Below, piece by piece: positions 17,901-25,989 of a DNA stretch of 64,000 nucleotides. This DNA comes from Engelhardtia mirabilis (GTDB lineage Bacteria > Planctomycetota > UBA1135 > GCA-002686595). Under the pieces are notes generated by a model. That model was not told where the DNA came from and did not search any database. It saw nothing but the letters and a program-made list of their open reading frames with translations. A program made the translations under genes and the position numbers. The stretch lies in contig NZ_CP036287.1 of assembly GCF_007748095.1 (NCBI RefSeq), positions 4,464,001 through 4,528,000 on the forward strand, in the 5' to 3' direction. The stretch's first letter is position 1. Every line of letters starts with the position of its first letter.

Positions 17901-17987
17901 CGTCGACTCGCCCCCGCCGACGAGAACCCAGGCGACAGCACCCACGAGGGCGAGTACAGCGACGGCGAGGAGGGCGGACTTCTGCAT
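14901..17987 (-). CDS. Membrane-anchored carboxypeptidase-regulatory-like repeat protein
   Basis: A 1028-residue surface or periplasmic protein. Residues 4-25 (ALLAVAVLALVGAVAWVLVG) form an N-terminal signal anchor. The rest is a chain of carboxypeptidase regulatory-like (transthyretin/Cna-B-type) beta-sandwich repeats, each with phrases of the form G.V.D..G.P..GA.V.L, then T..DG.YE and a G.Y...EA.GY close; examples are RGRVLDPSGQGVPEALVRL, WGTVTDDIGSPIAGAELQL and VEGRVVDSEGRGIAGVRVRA. Such domains are structural or adhesive and have no catalytic residues. It ends in a beta-rich strand typical of a final repeat. The gene is transcribed singly. Confidence 0.82.
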   Translation of the reverse strand: MQKSALLAVAVLALVGAVAWVLVGGGESTDAAAGVSSSEVVAPALPGAPATLSAAAGPVSEPVRGTLAPQPDSRRSAAKALDEAAEQTKPTGPLYRGRVLDPSGQGVPEALVRLKSQEAGRASGMLGVLGNIITPSKSAVTDSMGRYEIESPGGSTVDVEVEADGYAPFERSDIELPVTTSVPFEDLVLEPGTILWGTVTDDIGSPIAGAELQLVDPEQGFNFNFGPGGSVADTVTDENGGFELAQLEVGAWGIRIEAEGYPIRVYRGSTEAPGRVRSPLRFEIPRGGTIRGVAVGLPEVKVEDLRVVARPSEGATFMAMASGSAPQVELGEGGSFEIGGLDPDREYEVELVEKGRGAFAMMGGGANRSESVSVLPGAEGVELVYRQPASVSFAVVDAASGKPIERFTARLGMAFNQRRLEGADGEEKTFHAGGRDEFSDLFPSDFQFFGNRGDSGVRLSIEAEGYAAGREDVEGIEEGASIDVGTISLRAAPLIRVHVTDLNDGEPLRNARVRLTPQPTEDADSPNGWMERMDLANQVKKTKSDDDGWAEIQSIPDVPCTLEVDRAGYAPHQIADLVVGSSPVELEVALGEGGDVEVFVVDRRGERLAGVIVERRDADDEDDSSGTRNTSKRNGARFRNLTPGTHSFRVSNGDNSGRNNWRRARGGDDDEGWTMVSVSHGSSQELTLEARATSTMVGRVRQAGRTLASAKVRAQRLDEGDDVEEQLARMTGSRGWWGGDSADTNGSGEYRLEGLEVGTYTVSVSHDSRALAWTTTVEVTDGEVTANFDLPLCAVEGRVVDSEGRGIAGVRVRALPESRRFQSLDRDNGGFSRSGIDVVDVGVVGASGPRASDDRGLTDAQGHFRLEGLTAGARLVARADGDTVTSAVSAVFELAEDEVKTGIELVVEQAGTIVVQPQSGGEDSTGFSFVRVVARPKDGPQAQLAQPLALAGGDGPTDVAATEDSSAQVPVAPVSGFSIGGGDVRLSGLRPGTWLVKASEGGIEDGAEAEIEVEVRSGEVITVEIALP

Positions 17988-18129
17988 GGGACTCACTACG
18001 TGCGTAGGGCGGCGCCATGCCCGAGGGCTGGAGCCGATCGTTATCCGGGCGGCGCGAGATGAGGCGACCGGAGTGGGAAGCCGGGCAGATCGGAGGTTGT
18101 CCACCCGATCCCCTCTGCCCCAGTCCCGC

Positions 18130-18142
18130 TAGCATAGGCGGC
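18130..18142 (+). promoter_or_regulatory. Candidate leaderless -10 element
   Basis: TAGCAT at 18130-18135, followed by AGGCGGC and then the GTG start at 18143. The 7-nt spacing fits a transcript that begins at the start codon, although AGGCGG could also be read as a ribosome site. Confidence 0.45.
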
Positions 18143-18775
18143 GTGCCGGACCTCTTCTTGTTGATCCTGATCGTGACCGCCCTACTCGCGGCAACAGACC
18201 TCGTCACGACCCTGCGGCTCGGACGCGTCCTGGATCGGCAGCCCGTCCAGGTCGAGCGCCCCCTGGCCCCGCCCCCCCGGCCGGATGCCGCCGGAGCCGT
18301 GCTGTTCCGCCTCGCGGGGGCCACCACGGGCGAGTGGATCGACTTGAGGGCCCAGGCCTGGGAGGCCCGGGCCCGTTGGTTCGGCGACCAGGCCTTTCGG
18401 CGCAAGCTGATCCGTCGGCTGATCCCGGGTGGCGGCCAGGCGCCGGTGCCGAAGGGTCGCTACGGGCAGTCGATCGAGCGTTGGCTACTGTTCCTGGCCG
18501 GTTTGGCCGAGGGAGCCCGTGACGCCGACGCCCGCGAGGCGATCGCCGGGGTCTACGCCCCCTGGCGAGGGTTCTGCATCGACCTGTGCCGCGCCGTCGA
18601 GGAAGTCCGCGAGGGCCTCTCCGATCGGGAGGCCCGCCAGCTCCCCGCGCCGGCCTGGTTCGAGCCCCTGCGACGCCTGGATGCCGCGGCCTTCCCCGAC
18701 ACGGCCCACGACTTCGCCGCCCACCTACACGACCGCGGCCTGCTCCAGCGCGACGGCGACGGCGCGGACGCCTAG
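18143..18775 (+). CDS. Hypothetical protein with N-terminal membrane anchor
   Basis: A 210-residue protein of no recognised family. Residues 3-19 (DLFLLILIVTALLAATD) form one membrane segment; the remainder is a soluble, largely helical domain rich in Arg, Ala and Trp (WEARARWFGDQAFRRKL, YGQSIERWLLFLAGLAEGA, YAPWRGFCIDLCRAVEEV) with two closely spaced cysteines. The GTG start follows a TANNNT element. The stop is followed by the convergent gene at 18870-19547. Confidence 0.6.
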   Translation: MPDLFLLILIVTALLAATDLVTTLRLGRVLDRQPVQVERPLAPPPRPDAAGAVLFRLAGATTGEWIDLRAQAWEARARWFGDQAFRRKLIRRLIPGGGQAPVPKGRYGQSIERWLLFLAGLAEGARDADAREAIAGVYAPWRGFCIDLCRAVEEVREGLSDREARQLPAPAWFEPLRRLDAAAFPDTAHDFAAHLHDRGLLQRDGDGADA

Positions 18776-18869
18776 CCCGGCTCGGAAGGACACCGCGCTG
18801 AACGATTCAGCGCGGGAGAGTTGAGCGCGCAACGATTCCGCGCGAGTCCCGCCGCCGGTTCCGTCGCCG

Positions 18870-19547
18870 TCAGCTCGCCGCGGCCCCGCCGCCGAGCTCG
18901 ACGATCAGGTCGAGCGAGCGGGCCACCTCCGGTCCGAACTCCTCCGGCAGGGTCGAGGCGAGGATGGTCAGGCCGCCGAAGTCCTCGAAGATGCGAGACA
19001 GGGGATCGGTGTGGCGAACATCGACAGCCCGGCCCTTGCCGTCGACGACGTCGCTCGCCAAGCCGAACAGGCGTTCGGCACCGATGAAGAGCAGCACCGC
19101 ACCTTCGACCTCCGCCGTGTAGAGCAGCTCGGCCAGCGCCTGCTGGACGCTCTCGTCCCAACAGGCCGCCACGGCGCCCGAATCCACTCGAAGCAGGGCC
19201 CGACCCAGATCGGAAGCCAGGGCCTCCGCAGCCGCGCCACACGGATCGGCGCCACACGGATCAACGCGTGGGTCTCCTCCCCACTCCGCGCTCTGCTGAC
19301 AAGACAACAGGACCAGGTGGTTGCGGCGGTTGCGGCTGGTCCAGCGATCGTCCACGGCGCGCGCGCCTCGCACTTGCTCGCCCAGAGCGCGCAAGGAGCG
19401 GAGCGCCGCAGCGGGCTGATCCAGGTCCTCGAATCGTCGTCGCGAGACGATTCGCTCGGCCAGAACCTGCTGGGAAACCGTTCGAAGCTCACCCGAGGCG
19501 GAACGCGTCGGGTTCGGCCCGGTCGGGCTGGTCGGTGTGTCGGTCAC
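18870..19547 (-). CDS. Degenerate AAA+ ATPase-like protein
   Basis: A roughly 225-residue protein whose layout resembles an AAA+ core that has lost its ATPase motifs. The place of Walker A is HLVLLSCQQSAEWGGD, with no GxxxxGK[ST]. The Walker B position reads GAVLLFIGAERLFG, without the DE pair. The sensor region ILASTLPEEFGPEVARSLD closely follows the usual AAA pattern in which a sensor Asn and an arginine finger would occur. It may be an inactive AAA partner or a structural paralogue. I chose the GTG at 19545-19547; a TTG at 19556 is three codons upstream. No neighbour explains its job. Confidence 0.5.
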   Translation of the reverse strand: MTDTPTSPTGPNPTRSASGELRTVSQQVLAERIVSRRRFEDLDQPAAALRSLRALGEQVRGARAVDDRWTSRNRRNHLVLLSCQQSAEWGGDPRVDPCGADPCGAAAEALASDLGRALLRVDSGAVAACWDESVQQALAELLYTAEVEGAVLLFIGAERLFGLASDVVDGKGRAVDVRHTDPLSRIFEDFGGLTILASTLPEEFGPEVARSLDLIVELGGGAAAS

Positions 19548-19802
19548 GGTGAACAAAGCGGGAGAGGAGCGGGCGGCGCACTCCCCCCAAAAGGGAATGG
19601 CCTACCGGACTCGACCGCCGTGAACGCCTTCCCTGGGGGCGACGAACGGACCGATTCGAGATTTCTCGTCGGACGCGCCGAGACCCAGACAACCGCCCCC
19701 GATTGCCCCGATCCCGCTGGTGCCGCAGCGCCAAGTCGGTGGGCAGACGGACTTCGGCGAACCACCGCCGACCATGGGCGCGGGCGTCGCCCCGGGCCGC
19801 AG

Positions 19803-19835
19803 CCCGCTCGACCCGCTCGACCCGCTCGACCCGCT
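19803..19835. repeat. 9-bp microsatellite at the 3' end of sthA
   Basis: The unit CCCGCTCGA occurs three times and then once more in changed form, ending in the TGA stop codon of sthA on the - strand. The tract borders an intergenic region and could expand by slippage without changing the protein. Confidence 0.8.
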
Positions 19836-21259
19836 CAGCCGACCTTCCGCCGACCATGAGCTTCGGCGGCCTGGGCGGCGAAGCGCAGCTTGTTGGCGGC
19901 GTTGTAGGCCGCGACCTTGTAGCACTCGGCCAGGGTCGGGTAGTTGAAGACCGTCGACAGGAAGTAGTCCAGGCCCCCGCCCAGGGTCAATACCGCCTGA
20001 CCCACGTGGATCAACTCCGTGGCGTGGGTCCCGATGCAGTGGATGCCGAGCAGCTCGCGCGTGTCGCGGTGGAAGAGCAGCTTCAGGAGTCCCGAGTCGT
20101 CGCCGAGGATCTGCCCCCGGGCGATCTCGCGGAAGCGCGCCACGCCCGACTCGTAGGGCACCTTGTCGCGCGTGAGCTCTTCCTCGGTGGCCCCCACCAT
20201 GGAGATCTCGGGGATCGAGTAGATCCCCACCGGGAAGTTGTCGCGCATGGGCTCCGACTCGATCCCGAACATGTGGCAGGAGGCCAGGCGGCCCTGCTCG
20301 CTCGAGGTCGCGGCGAGGGCCGGGAAGCCGATCACGTCCCCTGCGGCGTAGATGTTCTCGGCCTCGGTGCGGAACTGCCCGTCGACGGTCAGGCGGCCGC
20401 GGCTGTCCGCGCTGAGCCCGATGTTCTCGAGGCCCAGGTCGGCCGTCGCGCCCACGCGGCCGATCGAATAGAGCACCTTCTGCGCGACCACGTGCTTGCC
20501 CGACTCGAGGGTGATCAGCCCCGCCTTGTGGGGGCTCTCGACCACGTCGATGCTGGCCACGGCCTCGCCGCAACGCAGGGTCACGAGCTCGCAGCGCATC
20601 TGGTGGATCAACTCGTCCACGATCTCGCCGTCCAGGAACTCGAGCGGGCGCGGACGCCGGTCGACCAGCGTCACCTTGACCCCGAGGTTGGCGAACATGC
20701 TCGCGTACTCGACTCCGATCACCCCCCCACCGATCACGGCCAGGCTGCGCGGCAGCTCGTCCATGTCGAGGATCGCGTCGGAAGTCATGACGGTCTCGCC
20801 GTCGACGAGCACGTCCCCGGGCTCGGCCGGAACCGTGCCGACACAGACCAGGAAGTTCTCCGCGGTGACGGTTCGAACTCCCTCGAAGGAGTGGATCTCG
20901 AGCGTGTGGCGATCCCTGAAGAAGGCCCGGCCGCGCAGCATCGCGACGTCGTTGCGCTCCAGTTGGTCCTGGACGATCTCCAACTCGCGCTGGACCACGT
21001 GGGTCACCCGCCCGGCCAGCTCCGCCATGCTCGGCCGCACCCGCGCGGCGCGGTCTGCGCCGGAGGCGCTCAGGCGCATGAAGCTGCGCACCGCCTCTCG
21101 GAAGGTCTTGGAGGGGATCGTCCCCGTCTCGATGCAGACGCCCCCTGCGCTGTGGCGCCGTTCGACCACAGCGGCGCGCTTGCCGAGCTTGGAGGCCTGG
21201 ACGGCGGCGCGCTGGCCCGCGGGGCCGCTGCCGATACAGACGATGTCGTAGTCGTACAT
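19835..21259 (-). CDS. sthA: Soluble pyridine nucleotide transhydrogenase (Si-specific)
   Basis: A 474-residue flavoprotein of the pyridine nucleotide-disulfide oxidoreductase family. It has the FAD-binding GSGPAGQRAAVQASKLGK, the NAD(P)-binding GGGVIGVEYASMFANLG, and in place of the redox-active CxxxxC motif the STH-type GGVCIETGTIPSKTFREAV, with no second cysteine. That pattern is diagnostic of SthA, which moves reducing equivalents between NADPH and NAD+. The C-terminal dimerisation domain (HCIGTHATELIHVGQAVL) is intact. The gene follows the exonuclease gene after 143 bp on the same strand. Confidence 0.92.
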   Translation of the reverse strand: MYDYDIVCIGSGPAGQRAAVQASKLGKRAAVVERRHSAGGVCIETGTIPSKTFREAVRSFMRLSASGADRAARVRPSMAELAGRVTHVVQRELEIVQDQLERNDVAMLRGRAFFRDRHTLEIHSFEGVRTVTAENFLVCVGTVPAEPGDVLVDGETVMTSDAILDMDELPRSLAVIGGGVIGVEYASMFANLGVKVTLVDRRPRPLEFLDGEIVDELIHQMRCELVTLRCGEAVASIDVVESPHKAGLITLESGKHVVAQKVLYSIGRVGATADLGLENIGLSADSRGRLTVDGQFRTEAENIYAAGDVIGFPALAATSSEQGRLASCHMFGIESEPMRDNFPVGIYSIPEISMVGATEEELTRDKVPYESGVARFREIARGQILGDDSGLLKLLFHRDTRELLGIHCIGTHATELIHVGQAVLTLGGGLDYFLSTVFNYPTLAECYKVAAYNAANKLRFAAQAAEAHGRRKVG

Positions 21260-21402
21260 GGGGGGTCGGGTCCGCCACTGCCGGGCCAGGAGGGCGCCGG
21301 GGGGCAGGACTTTGGACCCATCGGCTAGATTCGAGCGGGGGCCCGAGCGCCGGGAAGCCCCGGTCCCGCGCCTGGGCTGGGCGCGGAGCCCGGCCCGCGG
21401 GA

Positions 21403-22284
21403 TCAGGGCTGCCAGCGACCGATGCGGTCCCGCACCCGCCCGAAGCCGAGGCGCTCGAAGAGCGGGTCGATCAGGGCTGCGTCGGCACCGCGGTAGGCCA
21501 ACTCGCGCAGGCCAGCCGCGACCGGGGCGTCGCGGGCGATGGTGGCCAGGTCGCGGGAGAGGAAGGCCAGCTCGCGGCCGGCCTCGAGCTTGGCGGCCAC
21601 GCTCTTCGCGCCGCGGATCGACATCGCCGCCACCGCGCCCAGGTCGGCGTAGATCGCGTCGAGATCGTCGAAGGCCTCGAGCAGGGCCACCGCCGTCTTG
21701 GCCCCGACGCCCGCCACGCCCGGGATGTCGTCCACCGCGTCGCCGGCCAAGCCCAGGAAGTCCGGGACCTGGTGGGGCCAGACCCCCAGCTTGGCGCGCA
21801 CACCCGCCGCATCGCGCCGGTCGCCCTTGGCGAAGTCGTAGAACTCGACCTGGTCGTTCACCAACTGGCCCAGGTCCTTGTCGTTGGTCACCACCACGCA
21901 GCGGTGGCCACCCTTGGTGAACTTGGCCGCGAGGGTGCCGATCAGGTCGTCCGCCTCGTAGCGGTCGTCGGCGTAGGTGGGCATGCCCAGAGCTCGACCG
22001 AGGTCGACACAGGCCTGGATCTGGTGCACGAGCTCCGGCGGCGCCGGTTCGCGGCTGGACTTGTAGGCCGGATAGGCGTCGTTGCGAAAGCTCGTGTCGA
22101 GGCTCTCGTCGAAGGTCAGGGCAATGTGCGTCGGCTGCTCCTCGGCCAGGTAGCGCAGCAGCATCCCGCAGAAGCCGTAGACCGCGTTGACCGGGCGCCC
22201 TTCGGGGTCCGTCATCGACGCGGGGATCGAGTAGTAGGCCCGGAAGACGTAGGGCAGGGAGTCGATCAGGTGGACGGTTCGCAT
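21403..22284 (-). CDS. Stand-alone 5'-3' exonuclease (PolA N-terminal/FEN-like)
   Basis: A 293-residue flap endonuclease/5'-3' exonuclease equal to the N-terminal domain of DNA polymerase I but without the polymerase. Metal ligands are in HLIDSLPYVFRAYYS, ALTFDES, DDRYEADDLIGTLAAKF and VVTNDKDLGQLV; the DNA-binding helix-3-turn-helix is GVAGVGAKTAVALLEAF. Such enzymes remove RNA primers and flaps (the ExoIX/XNI and Fen types). All catalytic Asp residues appear to be present. The start is ATG at 22284. A short relic of the palindromic element lies between this gene and the hydrolase upstream. Confidence 0.9.
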   Translation of the reverse strand: MRTVHLIDSLPYVFRAYYSIPASMTDPEGRPVNAVYGFCGMLLRYLAEEQPTHIALTFDESLDTSFRNDAYPAYKSSREPAPPELVHQIQACVDLGRALGMPTYADDRYEADDLIGTLAAKFTKGGHRCVVVTNDKDLGQLVNDQVEFYDFAKGDRRDAAGVRAKLGVWPHQVPDFLGLAGDAVDDIPGVAGVGAKTAVALLEAFDDLDAIYADLGAVAAMSIRGAKSVAAKLEAGRELAFLSRDLATIARDAPVAAGLRELAYRGADAALIDPLFERLGFGRVRDRIGRWQP

Positions 22285-22302
22285 GGATCTAGGGGGCTCT
22301 CG

Positions 22303-22320
22303 CCGTACGAACGCCTACCC
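22303..22320. repeat. 18-bp relic of the palindromic element
   Basis: CCGTACGAACGCCTACCC matches the outer arm of palindrome copy 2 without change. No partner arm is present. It lies in the 47-bp gap between the hydrolase stop and the exonuclease start, again just 3' of a stop codon. Confidence 0.7.
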
Positions 22321-22331
22321 GGACGCACTCT

Positions 22332-23084
22332 TCAGGACCCTGTGTGGCTCCAGGGCGACGACTCGAGCCAGGACACCACCTCGCGAGCCATCGCAGCGGC
22401 CGCGCCGGTGAACACGTGGTCGACGCCGCTCAACATCCGCAGCTCCACCGGACCCCCGGCGCGCGCGGCGATGTCCGTCGACTCCTGCGGCGGCACGACC
22501 GTATCGGCGTCCCCGTGCACCAAGAGCCACGGGACGCGAATGTCCGCCGCCAGGGGCGCGACCGTGCCCACGGCGGCCATGTCGTCCAGGAAGGTCTGGG
22601 ACAGGGGGCACTCGGGCTTGTCCCACATCAGATCCCCGGGCTGTTGGTCGCCGAACTTGCGCCGGGCGAACTCGGCCGTGTCGACCATCCCGGCCAGGGA
22701 CACGAGCGCGCCGATGCGCCGGTCCCGGCTGGCGGCGATGACCCCCACCGCCCCACCCATGGAGTGGCCCACGTAGACGACCCGCTCGTGACCGGCAGCT
22801 TCGGCGGCGTCGATCACCGAGTGCAGGTCGCCGGCCTCCTTGGTCGGGCACGAGTCGCCGAACTTGCCCCCGGAGTCGCCGTTGCCGGAGAAGGAGAAGC
22901 GCAGGGCCGCACAGCCCGCATCGGCCAGGGCCTGGGCCAGGGTCACGGCCCACTCGCGGTCCTTGTTGGCCGTGACGCCGTGGCCGATCAGGACCAACAC
23001 TCGCGACTCGCCGGCGGGTTCGTGCAAGCTCGCGTCCAGGCGCTCGCCACGGTTGTTGTGGAGGTCGTGGAGCATGGCCGTCAC
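22332..23084 (-). CDS. Alpha/beta hydrolase
   Basis: A 250-residue alpha/beta hydrolase. The oxyanion region is VLVLIGHGVTANKDREW, the nucleophile elbow is VYVGHSMGGAVG with Ser in GHSMG, the acid lies near WLLVHGDADTVVPP, and the catalytic His in SGVDHVFTG. It resembles the small serine hydrolases related to YtmA/YqkD-like esterases; the substrate is unknown. The GTG start at 23084 overlaps the stop of the alcohol dehydrogenase gene as GTGA. By position it could act on the thioester made by that enzyme, but it does not look like a typical S-formylglutathione hydrolase. Confidence 0.8.
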   Translation of the reverse strand: MTAMLHDLHNNRGERLDASLHEPAGESRVLVLIGHGVTANKDREWAVTLAQALADAGCAALRFSFSGNGDSGGKFGDSCPTKEAGDLHSVIDAAEAAGHERVVYVGHSMGGAVGVIAASRDRRIGALVSLAGMVDTAEFARRKFGDQQPGDLMWDKPECPLSQTFLDDMAAVGTVAPLAADIRVPWLLVHGDADTVVPPQESTDIAARAGGPVELRMLSGVDHVFTGAAAAMAREVVSWLESSPWSHTGS

Positions 23085-24187
23085 GAGAACTGGATCACCG
23101 AGCGGATGCCGTCCTGGTGGTGCATCAGGTCGAAGCCGTGGTTGACCTGGTCGAGGGTGATGCGGTGGGACACGAAGCCGTCCAGGTCGAGCTTGCCCTG
23201 CAGGTAGAGGTCGACGAGCTGCGGCACGTGGGTGCGTCCCTTTGCGCCGCCGAAGGAGCCGCCCTGGACCTTGCGGCCGGTGATCAGGAAGCGCGGCACG
23301 ATCTCGAGCTTCTCGCCCCGCCCGGCCACGCCCAGGATCGTGCACAGGCCCCAGCCCAGCCGCGCCGCCTCGACCGCCTGACCCATCACGGGCGCCAGTC
23401 CGGTGGCCTCGAAGGTGTAGTCGGCGCCGAGGCCATCGGTGCGATCCAGGACCTGCTGCACGCCGTCCTCGCCGCCGGGCAGGACCTCGGTCGCGCCGAA
23501 GTGAGTGGCCAAGGCGCGACGCTTCTCGCTGGGGTCGAGCACCAGGATGCGCTCGGCCCCGCGTAGCTTGGCGCCCACCACGGCCCCCAGACCGACCATC
23601 CCCGCGCCGAACACGGCCACGGTGCTGCCCTGCTCGACCTCGGCCTTCCACAGGGCCGCCGCGATCCCGGTGGTCGCCCCGCAGGCCAAGAGGCAGATCG
23701 CATCCATCGACGCCTCCGGGTTGACCTTGGCCAGGGCGATCTCGGGCATCACCGTGTACTCGGCGAAGGTGCTGGTACCCATGAAGTGCCGCATGGGCTC
23801 GCCACCGCGGGACAGGCGCGCGGTGCCGTCCGGGAGGTAGCCCTGGTTCTGCTGCTCGCGGATCGCGGTGCAGATGTTGGTCTTGCCGCTCTTGCAGTTG
23901 ACGCACTGGCCGCACTCGGGGCTGAACAGGCAGACCACGTGGTCCCCCACGGAGACGCTGGCCACGCCCTCGCCCACGGCCTCGACCACCCCGGCGCCCT
24001 CGTGGCCCAGGACGCAGGGGCAGTAGCCGCTGGGGTCGGCGCCGCTGGCGGTGTAGAGGTCGGTGTGGCACACCCCGCAGGCGTGGACCTTGACCAGGAC
24101 CTCGCCGGCCCGCGGACCGGCCAGATCGACCTCCTGGACGACGAGGGGTTGACCGAATTGCTCGAGGACTGCGGCGCGGATCTTCAT
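23081..24187 (-). CDS. Class III alcohol dehydrogenase family (Zn-dependent)
   Basis: A 368-residue zinc medium-chain dehydrogenase. Catalytic Zn ligands are in ACGVCHTDL and GHEGAGVVEAVGEGV; the structural Zn site has four Cys in CGQCVNCKSGKTNIC; the Rossmann motif is VAVFGAGMVGLGAVVGAKL. This layout fits the S-(hydroxymethyl)glutathione or other thiol-adduct formaldehyde dehydrogenases and related class III enzymes. It is coupled to the downstream hydrolase by a 4-base overlap, which suggests a two-step oxidation then hydrolysis. The thiol cofactor cannot be told from sequence. Confidence 0.85.
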   Translation of the reverse strand: MKIRAAVLEQFGQPLVVQEVDLAGPRAGEVLVKVHACGVCHTDLYTASGADPSGYCPCVLGHEGAGVVEAVGEGVASVSVGDHVVCLFSPECGQCVNCKSGKTNICTAIREQQNQGYLPDGTARLSRGGEPMRHFMGTSTFAEYTVMPEIALAKVNPEASMDAICLLACGATTGIAAALWKAEVEQGSTVAVFGAGMVGLGAVVGAKLRGAERILVLDPSEKRRALATHFGATEVLPGGEDGVQQVLDRTDGLGADYTFEATGLAPVMGQAVEAARLGWGLCTILGVAGRGEKLEIVPRFLITGRKVQGGSFGGAKGRTHVPQLVDLYLQGKLDLDGFVSHRITLDQVNHGFDLMHHQDGIRSVIQFS

Positions 24188-24361
24188 GGGTGCTGTCGGG
24201 CGGGTCGCGGGACGAGGGGGGCTCGAGGCACACCGTAACGGCGGCGCGTGCCCGGGACGAGAAGCCCGCCCGCGGAGCCGAGGATCTGGCGAACGCGAGT
24301 ACCGCCGGGCGCCGGGTTTTGGTGGGATTCGCGCCCTCCGCCCCTTCCCCATCCAACTGCC

Positions 24362-25975
24362 ATGACTCGCTCCCCCGGAGAGTGCCGCATCGTCGTCTGC
24401 GACGAGTTGCACGCCGACGGCATCGCCCGTTTCACCGAACTCGGCTACGAACCCCAGGTCGTCGTCGGCGCCGCGCCGGAGGTGATCCACGCGGCCCTGG
24501 CAGAGGCCCACGCGCTGGTCGTGCGCTCGGCCACCAAGGTCACCGCCGAGCTGCTCGACCGGGCTCCCGCGCTCGAGGTCGTCTGCCGCGCCGGGGTCGG
24601 GGTCGACAACGTCGACGTGGCCGCGGCCACGGAGCGCGGCGTGGTCGTGATGAACACGCCCACCGGCAACACGGTCACCACCGCCGAGCTGGCCCTGGCG
24701 CTGCTCGTCTCCTTGGCCCGCAACGTGCCGGCCGGCGACCGGCGCGTGCGCAGCGGCCAGTGGAACAAGAAGGGCCTGATGGGCACCGAGCTCAGCGGCA
24801 AGCGCCTGGGCGTCGTCGGCCTGGGCCGCATCGGCCGCGTGGCCGCCGAGCGCGCCCAGGGTCTGGGCATGGAGGTCATCGCCCACGACCCCTACCTCGA
24901 GAAGACCGGCAAGGGCTCGCCGCTGCACGGCGTGGCCCTGGCGAGCCTCGACGAGCTCTTGCAGACCTGTGACTTCGTCACCCTGCACGTGCCCCTGACC
25001 GACGAGACGCGCGGCATGATCTCGCGCGAGCGCCTGTTCGCCATGAAGCCCGGCGCGCGGATCATCAACGCGGCGCGCGGCGGCCTGATCGACGAGGTGG
25101 CCCTGGTCGAGGCCCTCGACGCGGGGCACCTCGCGGGTGCGGCGCTCGACGTTCTGGCCCAGGAGCCCCCCGGCGCCGACCACCCCCTGGTCGGTCGCGA
25201 CGACGTGATCGTGACGCCGCACCTGGGTGCCTCGTCCCACGAGGCCCAGCGCGCCGTGGCCCTGGACTCCGCCGACCAGATCGGTGCCTGGTTCGCCGAC
25301 GGGGTCGCCAACAACGCGGTCAACGCTCCGGCGGGCTCGCCCCAACTGCTGCGTCAGTTGGCGCCCTGGATCGACCTGGTCGAGCGCATGGGCTCGTTCC
25401 TCGGCCAGCGCGCGGGCGAGCCGATCAAGAAGCTCGAGGTCACGGTCCACGGCAAGGTGGCCGAGGCCGGCGGGGTCGAGCACCTGCGCCTGGCCCTGCT
25501 CGCGAGCCTGCTGCGGCACCAGGGCTTCGACGCCAGCGTCAACGTGGTCAACGCTCCGACCCTGGCCGCGGGCCGCGGCTTGCAGGTGCTCGAGGGCGAG
25601 TCGGAGGGCAGCGACGGCTACACCAGCCTGATCCGCGCCCGCGCCTCCTCGCGCGGCGGCGAGGAGTCGCACTTCGTCGCCGGAACCGTCTTCGGCGGCC
25701 AGCCCCGCTTCGTGCGCGTCGAGGGCGTCTACGTGGACCTGGCGCCCCAAGGGCACCTCCTGGTCACCCGCCACCGCGACCGGCCCGGGGTGCTCGGGGC
25801 CCTGGGCACCAACCTCGGCGCCGCGGGCATCAACGTCCACCGGGCCCAGCTGGGCGCGATCGGCGCGGGCCACGCTTCGGCCTTCCTCAGCATCGACCGC
25901 CAGCCCGACGACGAGGTCATGGCGCGCCTCGAAGAGCTCGAGCCGATCGAAGAGATCAGCTACCTGTTCCTCTGA
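24362..25975 (+). CDS. serA: D-3-phosphoglycerate dehydrogenase
   Basis: A 537-residue long-form PGDH, the first enzyme of serine synthesis. The NAD-binding motif is LGVVGLGRIGRVAAERA; catalytic residues lie in INAARGGLIDE (Arg), DVLAQEPP (Glu) and VTPHLGASSHEAQ (His). An intervening domain (about residues 320-450) is followed by a C-terminal ACT domain (LLVTRHRDRPGVLGALGTNL), the usual serine-feedback site. The ATG at 24362 gives a normal-length enzyme. It is 14 bp upstream of a class V aminotransferase, most likely the next step in the pathway. Confidence 0.95.
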   Translation: MTRSPGECRIVVCDELHADGIARFTELGYEPQVVVGAAPEVIHAALAEAHALVVRSATKVTAELLDRAPALEVVCRAGVGVDNVDVAAATERGVVVMNTPTGNTVTTAELALALLVSLARNVPAGDRRVRSGQWNKKGLMGTELSGKRLGVVGLGRIGRVAAERAQGLGMEVIAHDPYLEKTGKGSPLHGVALASLDELLQTCDFVTLHVPLTDETRGMISRERLFAMKPGARIINAARGGLIDEVALVEALDAGHLAGAALDVLAQEPPGADHPLVGRDDVIVTPHLGASSHEAQRAVALDSADQIGAWFADGVANNAVNAPAGSPQLLRQLAPWIDLVERMGSFLGQRAGEPIKKLEVTVHGKVAEAGGVEHLRLALLASLLRHQGFDASVNVVNAPTLAAGRGLQVLEGESEGSDGYTSLIRARASSRGGEESHFVAGTVFGGQPRFVRVEGVYVDLAPQGHLLVTRHRDRPGVLGALGTNLGAAGINVHRAQLGAIGAGHASAFLSIDRQPDDEVMARLEELEPIEEISYLFL

Positions 25976-25989
25976 TCCCCCTCCACGCG

